From Psettodes erumei (lineage: Eukaryota; Chordata; Actinopteri; Pleuronectiformes; Psettodidae): 64,000 nt of DNA. This document shows positions 1-10,900 of this stretch, one piece after another. The position numbers and the translations under genes were made by a program. Position 1 is the first letter of the stretch. Each line of letters opens with the position of its first letter. The stretch lies in NCBI GenBank assembly GCA_016785225.1, contig JAFBJZ010000673.1, positions 1 to 64,000 of the forward strand, given 5' to 3'. Below the pieces are notes generated by a model. That model saw only the letters and a program-made list of their open reading frames with translations, was not told where the DNA came from and ran no database searches.

Positions 1-1575
1 AAAATCAAAAAAAATTATTTCTCTCAAAAACGCATTAAAACATCACAGAATAGTGTTTTATGAACACTCCATAGCATATTATGTGTTAGAAATGGAAAAA
101 GGGTCATATTTGGCATGCATGTCACGAAAACTCAAAAAAAAAAAGTCATACCCGCGGTCTTCGAAAAAGTCGAAAAATCAAAAAAATTTAATTCTCTCTA
201 AAACGCATCAGAACATCACAGAATAGTGTTTTATGAACACTCCATAGCATATTATGTGTTAGAAATGGAAAAAGGGTCATATTTTGGCATGTCATGAAAA
301 CTCAAAAAAAAGTCATACCCGCGGTCTTCGAAAAAGTCGAAAAACAAAAAAAGTTTAATTTGTCTCAAAAACGCATCAGAACATCACAGAATAGTGTTTT
401 ATGAACACTCCATAGCATATTATGTGTTAGAAATGGAAAAAGGGTCATATTTTGGCATGTCATGAAAACTCAAAAAAAAAAGTCATACCCGCGGTCTTCG
501 AAAAAGTCAAAAAATCAAAACAATTTAATTTTCTCTAAAACGCATCAGAACATCACAGAATAGTGTTTTATGAACACTCCATAGCATATTATGTGTTAGA
601 AATGGAAAAAGGGTCATATTTTGGCTTGTCATGAAAACTAAAAAAAAAAAGTCATACCAGCGGTCTGAAAAAAAAAAAAGAAAAAATCAAAAAAAATTTA
701 ATTTCTCAAAAAAAACGCATCAGAACATCACAGAATAGTGTTTTATGAACACTCCATAGCATATATATGTGTTAGAAATGGAAAAAGGGTCATTTTTGGC
801 ATGTCATGAAAACTCAAAAAAAAGTCATACCATGGTCTTGAAAAAAGTCGAAAAAAAATCAAAAAAAATTATTTCTCTCAAAAACGCATCAGAACATCAC
901 AGAATAGTGTTTTATGAACACTCCATAGCATATTATGTGTTAGAAATGGAAAAAGGGTCATATTTTGGCATGTCATGAAAACTCAAAAAAAAAGTCATAC
1001 CCGCGGTCTTCGAAAAAGTCGAAAAATCAAAAAAATTTAATTCTCTCTAAAACGCATCAGAACATCACAGAATAGTGTTTTATGAACACTCCATAGCATA
1101 TTATGTGTTAGAAATAAAAAAAAGGGTCATATTTTGGAATGTCATGAAAAAAAAAAAAAAAGTCACCCCGGTCTTGAAAAAAGTCGAAAAATCAAAAAGT
1201 TTAATTTGTCTCAAAAACGCATCAGAACATCACAGAATAGTGTTTTATGAACACTCCATAGCATATTATGTGTTAGAAATGGAAAAAGGGTCATATTTTG
1301 GCATGTCATGAAAACTCAAAAAAAAAAAGTCATACCCGCGGTCTTCGAAAAAGTCGAAAAATCAAAAAAATTTAATTCTCTCTAAAACGCATCAGAACAT
1401 CACAGAATAGTGTTTTATGAACACTCCATAGCATATTATGTGTTAGAAATGGAAAAAGGGTCATATTTTGGCATGTCATGAAAACTCAAAAAAAAAAAGT
1501 CATACCCGCGGTCTTCGAAAAAGTCGAAAAAATCAAAAAATTTATTTCTCTCAAAAACGCATCAGAACATCATCA
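1..1575. repeat. Satellite-like tandem array, ~170-bp monomer, ~9 copies plus a partial
   Basis: A near-identical block recurs with its tgaacactcc marker at 61, 234, 402, 571, 746, 915, 1083, 1248 and 1418, giving spacings of 173, 168, 169, 175, 169, 168, 165 and 170 bp. Each unit has a well-conserved core and an A-rich linker containing variants of cccgcggtcttcg and gtcgaaaaatc, where most length variation occurs. The array is already in progress at base 1, so its true length is unknown. It stops abruptly near 1575, where the tenth copy breaks off after cgcatcagaacatca. Several short open frames run through it, but they are by-products of the repeat and not genes. A unit near 170 bp is nucleosome-sized, as in many centromeric or heterochromatic satellites; whether this one is centromeric cannot be told from here. 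Confidence 0.95.
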
Positions 1576-2704
1576 CCACATCTGGAAGCTAATTTTGAAC
1601 ATGCGCAGTACTCAGAATACACATATTTAAGCATCAATCCTAAAATCAGCTGATCTGTTATCCATAATCTAAAATGTCCTCACAAGGATGGTGAACTGTC
1701 TGTAGTCACTCCTCACAAGCACAGCTAAACCAGACCTCACACACACACTCACACACGTGCAGGCAGCTACCATTGGCTCGGAAAAGAGCCCCCCCACCCA
1801 TCCCTTCTTGCTTGCAGCTGCTGGCCAGCCTGTCAGTTACCAAGCGTCAAGCCATCACAGTAGATGCCTCCTGACGCCACCAAGTGGTACTCACCTATCC
1901 TGCAACTTCTATCAGGAAAGGCACTATATTTGAGGCAGCAGTGGAAGTTCATAAACTTCAAGTGTTCATGGCTTCACTGGTGGAGTCTGAAGATCAGGTC
2001 AGTTTGTTTGTGTGTGTGTGTGTGTGTTCAAACTGGGTCTGAAATGTCCAACCATGTGATAAAGCCACATGCCAAATGTAAAAGGACACGTAGAATTTAA
2101 ACTGTCTAATAAAACCCAGTGGTTGCAGTGCCAGAGAGAGATGGCCAAAGTTGGCTATTCTCATTTTTGTGACAATAAACCCCATGAAATTACTAAAAAC
2201 CTACTGTGCATTAGCCCATAACAACACTTCCACACCATGTCTGTGGCATTCTGCCCTGAGCCCAATCATTCATTTTGGATGAAGATATAAATCTTTAAAA
2301 GTATGTAATAAGATATAAAGTTCAATTCTTAGAAAACAATAAATGATTTCCCTAAACGGCCAAGCACATTGGGTGTTTGAAAACCTTATTCAAACATAAG
2401 TAAACAAGGGAAGTACATTACTTTGAACTTTGGATTTATCCAAAATAATAATAATAATAACAAAACTGGTCACATACTGAAGCTGTCAGTGTTATACCCA
2501 GATGGATTTCCAATATTTAGCCAAGCTACCTTTTTTCCTCCTGTGAGCCTGTGTGTGTGTGTGTGTGTGTGTGGGTAGTGTTCCATACAATTTCTATGTC
2601 CCTGACCTCTAGCTGTCCCTGTAGATTCAAAGTGTGTAGGAATATGTGTGCATACAGTATCTTTGTATTGTATCTATGCACATAATTGAGCTTTTGCGCT
2701 TGTC

Positions 2705-2749
<45 letters not shown>

Positions 2750-2897
2750 TAGGCAGAAAAAAAGAGTATAAATCTGATATTTCTCAGCCAGTTTGCCAAA
2801 TCCTTGCCACATCTATGACCTCCACTCAGGCAGCACTATGGCTTCAAAGTCAAGTTTATAGGAAGGTACATTCATTGTGTGAATCATCTATATATCA

Positions 2898-2948
<51 letters not shown>

Positions 2949-3944
2949 TGACATTCAGTCTGTGTGCACACGTATAAGGATTAATTTTCTACACCCGACA
3001 ACTGAAACCAGGCAGAAGTCTAGGGATAAAAGGAGGGCAGGTCAAGCGCAGGGAGAGGCCGGGGTGAAAGGAGCTACGGCTCAGCAGTGGGGGGTGGGGG
3101 TGAGCTGGGCTGGGCTTCTCAGTTCAGCCACTAAATGTAGTGGGGGTCATATTGGTCTAGACCTCATTAAGAGACCTGTCTGGGCACCTTCAGGCTCTGA
3201 GTTGTCGTCACATGCCCTTTTGTCACAGGAAGCAATGTTAGGAAAACAGTGGCTTATTAACGTGTCCTTCAGGTTTTCCAAGTCACACAGTTCAACATCT
3301 GAGTCGGTAACATTAACACTCACCACTACAAAGCAGTTTCACAGCGAACGCTTGGAGCAAACAAGCCTGTAATTGACACACACACATCTGAAATCTGTGG
3401 ACTTCAGGCGTATTAAAGGCAGGTACATCATTTCAACCAGTATCGCTTTTGATCATCTTTGAACACCTTCTCTTTTTTCTCCAACCCCCATCCATTGCAT
3501 TCTTAATTTGTATTCACAGGGGGGAGGTTTTGCACCGTCTGAGATTACATAGATGAGAATTGAGGGGGATTTGGAGGATCTCTCTCCAGCAGCTTTTTAA
3601 AGAGGGTGAGGTATCAATCAGGTGCTGATGTTACACTGATGCAATCTGTCAGCCTCATAGAGGTGGAGGTTACTTCTGGACACTGTGCTACTTTATATCA
3701 GCTTAGGAGCATTTAATATAATTATCAGTTGTTCTTTCACACATGATAACTGTGAACAAATGTGCTAAGACAGCTACATGATGTTTGATCCTGAATTAAT
3801 GGGTAGCTCTCTTTCAGGAACAAAGAACTTTAAAAATGGAGCTAATAATCTATTAGTAAAAATGAGTCGCGCCCACGTTCACTGTGCAAATCAAGCTGGA
3901 GGCTTCATACCATGAGAACTCACTCCACAGTGCATTTAAACCTG
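1576..3944. other. Gene-free flank between the satellite and tmem38b 3' end
   Basis: No recognisable coding exon. The stretch is ordinary AT-rich DNA with four TG microsatellites between 2009 and 2946. The long plus-strand open frame at 2686-3372 exists largely because two TG arrays lack stop codons; its encoded Cys-Val runs and unrelated tail resemble no protein family I know. Confidence 0.7.
2009..2946. repeat. Cluster of four (TG)n microsatellites
   Basis: TG runs lie at 2009-2027, 2550-2573, 2705-2747 (interrupted by a ttt) and 2901-2946. The last is about 46 bp and uninterrupted. Four arrays inside one kilobase make this the densest microsatellite patch of the window. Confidence 0.95.
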
Positions 3945-3950
3945 TTTATT
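3945..3950 (-). terminator. tmem38b: Candidate polyA signal of tmem38b
   Basis: Plus-strand tttatt reads AATAAA on the minus strand, about 680 bp past the tmem38b stop codon. This fits a 3' UTR of roughly 0.7 kb covering 3945-4632. Other polyA sites are possible and no transcript evidence is available. Confidence 0.45.
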
Positions 3951-4245
3951 CTCATGCTTTCAGTTGTAATTCAAAGCATTCGCCAAGGAACACAACTCAA
4001 TAAAATGTTGTCTTCCACATGGAAACATCTTACATTCAAGAGTGCAATTATATAGTATAAATAGGATAAAATATCTGAGTGTGACAATATAATTTCTCTT
4101 TTAAAATGTCTCATTTCAGAGTAGGAAATATAGCATTTACATGAGGCAGCGTATGTACAGAAAGAAAGACAGACATTCATACATCAGCAGGTGCACAGCA
4201 CTGTTCCCAAAACCCAAAATAATCAACAATTTGTTCTCATTATAA

Positions 4246-4265
4246 ATATATATATATATATATAT
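4246..4265. repeat. (TA)n microsatellite in the tmem38b 3' UTR
   Basis: A run of about ten TA dinucleotides lies inside the presumed 3' UTR of tmem38b. Confidence 0.9.
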
Positions 4266-4632
4266 TAAAAATTAGCTACACATTGTACTCAATCAGCCCA
4301 AAGATATTATGATGTTCATACCCAACCATGTAAATATTACAGTACTTTAAGGATGGGGTGATTAATCCCAGAATAAGGTACAGGGTTTGCTTGGAGTCTG
4401 CGCTTATTGAAATTCTATTTCACTAGATGGCTTGAAATTGAATTTGAAGAAACACAGAAGAAATGAATGAATTGGAAAAAATAGAAAAAGAACGTTTTTG
4501 GCCAGCAAGACAAAAACATGTTTCTTGAGAGAAGGAAAAATCGAAAAAAGAGTTTAAGTCCTTCTATGACAACGCTGAATCAGAAATGACTCCACAACCC
4601 AGCTTAGAGGTGAAAAGGCGCTATGGGTCTGA

Positions 4633-4935
4633 TTAGTTGGTCTTTTTGCCGTTAGCTGTCTCTGTGTTCTCTGACTCTTCTTTGGCTCTGTTTGATTCAC
4701 TTTGACCCTTACCGGAAGAAACTGGGGTGCATTTCCCTGCTCCTCCGTTCCCACTGGACTCTTTGGTTTTGGAAAGGGGGGTCGTTCTGTCTGTCGTGCC
4801 GTTATCAATACATGGTTTCTTCACCTCGCCAGTGAGAGCGGCGTAAGGGGAGCAGCCAGTGAAGAGGGTCTTATAGATGGCCGACTCGATGGCAGCAAAC
4901 GGTGAGGTGGAGGAGCCTGTCAGCATCATCCTTGA
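4633..4935 (-). CDS. tmem38b: tmem38b coding exon 6 and stop
   Basis: The acceptor ttttttccag starts the exon in phase 0 at SRMMLTGSSTSPF, matching the family's loop before the C-terminal tail. The last 60 or so residues are a Ser/Thr/Lys/Glu-rich cytosolic tail with no recognisable domain, longer than in human TRIC-B. The protein ends with the dilysine signal KKTN just before TAA at 4635-4633. Confidence 0.94.
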   Translation of the reverse strand, partial: SRMMLTGSSTSPFAAIESAIYKTLFTGCSPYAALTGEVKKPCIDNGTTDRTTPLSKTKESSGNGGAGKCTPVSSGKGQSESNRAKEESENTETANGKKTN

Positions 4936-7900
4936 CTGGAAAAAATAGCAAATAAAAGTGAATATGAGGGAGAGAATTTTTATTGAAGCATAGAAGAGAG
5001 TGTGGCTGTCTAATCTTCCTTCTGGGAGAGTGAACATTGGGGTAACCTGGCTTCCTCTGCTCTCCTGAAGACTGTCGCATCTATTTTTATTGTATGTTGT
5101 AACATTTCTAGAGTAAAAACACATTATTAGTATTTTCATTCACTTCCAAATCAAACTACCGTCAGATGAAGCTGGTGACTAGCTAGTGTAGACAGGAGAG
5201 CATTAAGCAGCTAAATCTAGCCAAGCATTGGATTCCCAAGTATATGGTCCTGGAGGAGGGGGGCCTAAAACAGGGAACCTAAAATGGGAGTAAACAGTAG
5301 TCTTAAACCCAGCCAGGTGGCCAGAAACACAGTGACAAATTAAAGCTACTGCATGTGTGAGTAAGCAACTGTTTGACAAGATGTCGATGTTTGCTTGCAG
5401 ACAAAAAAATGTAGTTGTTGCAGAGGTAACCTTTTATCTGTAACCAGACAACAATAACGGGGTCAAGTCAGCACTACAGATACAAGGTAACACTGGAAAA
5501 TATGCACCTATGCTATGTGGCTATAGTTTGCAATTTGTTATTTTTCATATAACCCGACCAATTATGTGATGGTAGCCTAGTTTACATATAAAAGCAGCAC
5601 ATAAGTGGATAACAAATTAGTATTTACTTCTCATTAGAGAGCCAGCATATGACATCTGCATCATCAGGAACACAAATTGATAAATAGCAGGTTGGAAACA
5701 TCTCCAAAATCTGATGAAATGGTTTGGCGTTAATTTGACAGATCAGAGTCAGAGGGAGCTAACAGAATGAGAGTTGAAAGAAGACATGGTAGATTTATCT
5801 GTGTCTCAGTCAAGAGCACAAGTTTCCCAGAGAAGAGGGGAGAGGATGATGCAAGCTGATGAAAATGATGCAAAAGCCCTGGCCCTGCGGGTAACACCGT
5901 GCTAATGTGAGTCACCGCAGCTAAAACTTCAAAAAAGCAGAGGGAGAAAGGTCATTTAGAAGACAACCTGTGATGGATTTGGAAGGATCTATGGCACCAA
6001 AACATTTAAGAGCTTTAATTAATGAGCAAAGAATGGTATTTAGTAGTTTTCCATGTATAGGTAAGGAATTAAATTAACCATAACACAACTTTCCATTTCT
6101 GTTCTGGATTACAACCACCATGGGCAAAATATTCTCAAGGTCACAGCTTCAGGTATGTCTTACAGCGGAAACACCAGACTGACCTTGTTGACGACAGTAA
6201 AGATGGTGTAGAGGAGCATCAGGTGGTGCTTCTGCAGAGGAAGGTAGTGGGTCTGTTGTAAGGCAAACAGCACCGCCCCCATCAGGGTGACCTTGGTTGG
6301 GCTAAACAAACATGCAATGAGAAATGATCAGTGTATGATTTTAAGAGAATAATTACAAAAAATTGTCTAATATAGTGCGGACAATTCCAGTGCCAATCAA
6401 GTTATATATGTAGAAACAAACTACACTGTAGACATGCATTATCACTGCAGTGGTACACGCCATCCCCTTGAGAAAACTCAAATTGTTTTTAATGCTGCCT
6501 TGAGGTAACAAAAAGAACATGTTTTCTGATGAGATTGGTTTACGCAAACAGGTGTAAACGAAAGAATATTTTAACTCAGTTGTGCGTCTCTGTCTTTGCT
6601 TCAAAGGAACAGTTTGACATTTTGTGAAATATACTTCTTTTTACCTTCTTGCTGAGTGTCACTCTCATGTCTTGCAAGATGAATAAGGAGGTTGAACCAG
6701 CGGCCAGTTAAATTAGCTTAGCATAAAGACTGGGAACAGTAGGAAACAGATAGCCTGGCTCCCTCTGGTAAGTGGGGGGCATGTAGCCAAGGGGTGTTAT
6801 GTTTTGGACTATTTCAGCCCAAGGAACAGTAACTTCCTGCCAGGCAACCAAAGGTAACTGAAAGATGCCCCAGTCAAAAAACGCTCCACCACAGAACCCC
6901 CCTGCAACGCCACAACTCAGTGATCTCGTATGACTCTGGTCAACGGAGCAAATTTCCCCAAAATGTCCCACTGTTCCTTCAAAATTTCACAATACATTAC
7001 AATCCATTCATAGTGTATTTAAAAATGAAGTTTCATGAGCACACAGATAACACAAAAAATGCAATGCCTGATGTAACATCAGCAGACTCCTTCAGAAGAC
7101 TTACTAAGACATTTTGAGGAGCTCATTAGTCTCTGGCTTCCACACACCTCGAACCAGCTGCTCAAAATTACTTATCAGACCACCGCCAGCACCTAGCGTA
7201 AGTAGAAAAGAAACACACGGCTGAGACAGATTAATATTCGGTACATACCTGACATTAATGAAAAATCTTCTTCACAAAATACTTCACAATTTACTTAAAA
7301 CCACTCACAAAATATTGTTACCATCAATAAAATCCTTGACAGTCACTGACCTTTAGCCCACCCAATGGCAATCATGACCAGCAGGCTATCCTTGTATTTG
7401 CTGTGAGCCTGGGTGACGCCTCCGAGCACCTTCCATGTTCTGGTCACTTCCTTCATTCCTGACAGCACCAGCCGGAGAGGCAGGCGGGCGGTACAACAGT
7501 ACACCAGGTCCATTGGGCAGTAAAACACCAGATACCTGTGGAGACGTGACTCAGTTAACTACATCCATGCTGCATGCAAACCACTGTTTTCACTAATTAT
7601 TGTAAAAGCATCACTTGCTAGTCTCTGTTGGCTACCTAACTTCCCCAGTAGAGGGCAGTGTGATATTTTTTGTAGCATGCAATTATGTGTGCCACCAGCA
7701 GAGGGTACCAAAGGCTTCATATTTACAGACTGGGACTTCTACAATAACCTCACTGTGTCATTCAATGTCGTCCACATTTCATGCTCCCTTTACACAGAAT
7801 TAATTAGTTCAACATTCCTTATACTACAGAACCTCGTGATTTCGGTATTTTGCTTTCGGGATGCTTAGAGGAAAAGGACAGTAAATGTTTTTGTGTCCCT

Positions 7901-10900
7901 TTTCCTCAATGCTTACAGAGGGCCTCTCACTAATCCTGACACTCTTTGCTCCCCTTCCTCTCTCACTATATGCTGTAACCTTCATTATTATTCTTTACCA
8001 GATGACCGAAGCAAGCAGAACGCTGGTGCTGTTGGTCAAAGGTGCCACAGGGGGCTCTGCCAGCATGATCCCAGACAGCACAGCTCCACCGAAGCAGAAG
8101 AGCATGGAGCTGAACCAGCAGGCCAAGGGGCTGACTCTGGACACCTCGAGAGCTCCTGCACAAGAACACAAGTATATCTATCAGCCTCGTTTTGATAAGT
8201 CCCCTAATACATGCATTACAAAAATACAGCATTCCTACAGGTAGTGAGTCATGTGAGTCTGTGAAAAGCAAACAACTATTATAGAAATCCTGATCCTGAC
8301 GACTGAGGGACAGGATTTGTGGATATGAATAAATGATTTGAGACTAAATTCTTATTGTTGCAGCCTACAATCAGAACAACAGGGCAGTTGCAGATGCCGC
8401 CCCACTCCCAAGCACTGTGTAAATATTAACTGGTTTACAGTTAACAGAAACAGGGAACCAAACGAGCGAAAGGTTTGCCAAGCTCAGTGACACTATTTAC
8501 ATCTGGGAGCTGCCGTTCAAAGTGCAGAGCAAAAGCATGACATTCACAGTGGCACTGATCATATCAGTTGACTGGAAATAATGATGAGCAGTTGGTGCTC
8601 CCTCTGTGTTGCCACCCTGTTTAAAAAAAGAACACTGTGTTCCTTTTTTTTATTGAAACCATTTACATGCTCACTACATGACATGGGCACTCACTTGTTA
8701 TACACATGAGTTACAGGCAAGTCAAACAGCACAAGAGCTGCTTTGTGTTTCCTCACTGTAAATAGTACCAATGAAAGGAAGATTTAGTTATTAGTTATTA
8801 TTGTTTACCTAAACTGCCACAGAGGTTAATTTGCAAAATTACAATACTGAGATTCTGTACTTTTTTATCCAACTCTATGTACCTCTGCCTCTGTCTGCAC
8901 AGAGAGACTAAAGACTAACCTGTCTTATCGCTACCAAAATTAATGTTGCCGATGTATATAAATTTAACTCAGGTTCACACAGGTATAGCACTCAGATGAC
9001 CCTGAGCCAGCTGCCCAGACTCACCGTGGCCGTACACAGGACCACACTGGTAATCTGAGGATTACAGGCAGATTACAGACTCCTGGAGAGAGATCGGTAA
9101 ACCAGGAGGATTTATAGCTCTATCTGCCTCCTCTACAGATTCCCCTGGATTCAGTCCGTGTGGCTCACTTTTAACTCTGCTCTCAGTTTTAAAAGAATCT
9201 GAAAATGACAGAAAGGCAGTTTCAGGCACCACACTTTTTTATATACATTGGTCAAAGTTATGAGTTATTGGTTTTGGGGGTTCCCAAATGAGAGACATTT
9301 AAGAACTGTAACATTTTGAACAGCTCAGATCCTGAAATAAAATTGAAAACGTCCGCTGTGACTGTAATATTACTTAATACTGATGCAGCACTGTGTAAGC
9401 AGGATTGTACTGCTCCTTTATCTACTTTTAGATAAAGAATTTATGAAGCAGAACCCCTCCCTTAAAGAGTCACCAGATAAAGATAAAGGGTTGTGAGATG
9501 ATTAATGGGGAAGGAAAGGGGAAAAAAATATACATAAACTCTGCTACACAAATGTATTTTCAGTTTTTTGACTTTTCTCTTTATCTTTGCTTTTTTTGTG
9601 AAATTATGTTTCTTTCACCTGTTCCAGCCTTGAGGAGTTATTATTAAAAAACGTTGATTGGTATGTGAGTAAAAAGATTTACCCATTAGGCATGTCTATA
9701 TATATATTATCTAATGCTGCTAATGTTACATGAAATATTCAGAGGAAACTGTTGACCCCAATGCCTCGATAGTCTCCATAGTTACATTACCGGGTCACTT
9801 TTATAACTAAAATGACAGACGCATTCAATTACATCAACCCGCTTGAACACATTAGATATTATATTATATTATATAAAAGTTATAACTGCACCTTTGGTTC
9901 CTGCACAGCAGTAGTGGTACTATATAGTAAGTAACTGCACTGAATGGTGGTGAGTGATAAATTGTTTAATATAGCTGAAACTGCAACATTAAGAGCATGG
10001 TGAAACATCAGCGCTGACAGATTTTAGCTGTTTTCTCTGTGCCATCTGAGTTTTGCAAGAGAAAGCTGGCGACACAACCAGGAAGTTTTGCGTGTCTGTG
10101 CACACATAGTCTGATCTGAAGGAATGTTTTGTTCCACGGTTACAAGAGGAGGAAGTAAAAATCTACATATATAAACGCAGATGGAGCACACAGTTCACAA
10201 GTCCAGCACATTGCTTACATAGTAAACAGTGTCCCTCTGTCATCAGCTTTACTTAAAGAGCAAAACAAACTGATGCATTCAGGGTCTGAGTCTGATCACT
10301 GACTTTAAGGCAGACAGAAATGGTGTTTCAGCGCTGAGGCGGAGACGACTGCACTATAATTTTGCAAAATACATTCAAATGACAACATTCAGGTGGCCGA
10401 TTCATGCAAAGATCTTTGGCACAATAAAGTTGGATACCAAAATAAGAGTTAAAAAAAAAGTGAAAAACTTTTCTTATAGTTTATGTTAAAAGCTAACATA
10501 CTACTTGGAAACAAACAAAAGATTAGATCTCCTGATTTTTGCATTTGAAGGAAACACATTTACAAGTCAAATCTGAGTAGCACAGCTGCAACATGTCATG
10601 CTGCTTGTCTTGACAATTCCTCTTTCTCTCCATCTTTCAGTCTCCATCTCCAGTGAGAAGGTGGAGAGTAGGTTCCTGTTGTGTCTCATGTCTCTCCCCC
10701 TCAGTTCTCTCAGGAATTAAAACAAAACCAGGACCATTCCCTTTTTTGGAAAGCCCCCTTGAAAGTCCAGCAACAATAATCTGAGATCAGTTTTGCCTCT
10801 AGAGCCATGTCACGGTGAACAAGAGCAACTTTTACATTATCTTAGATTGGTGTATTTAAGGTATATGTTTCATGCATGCTTACAAACCAAGATCTTTACA

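Noticed and set aside
1..1575. CRISPR-like array
   Set aside because: The whole ~170-bp unit repeats with no unique spacers, and the DNA is vertebrate.
769..1653. Series of 60-78-codon open frames in the satellite
   Set aside because: They recur with the repeat unit, change with homopolymer length and have no independent start or splice context.
2686..3372. 228-codon plus-strand open frame
   Set aside because: Two TG arrays without stops make up much of it and the remainder resembles no protein.
7885..8271. Overlapping open frames on both strands near 8 kb
   Set aside because: They shadow tmem38b exon 2 (8155-7999), which reads in a different minus-strand frame with family similarity.
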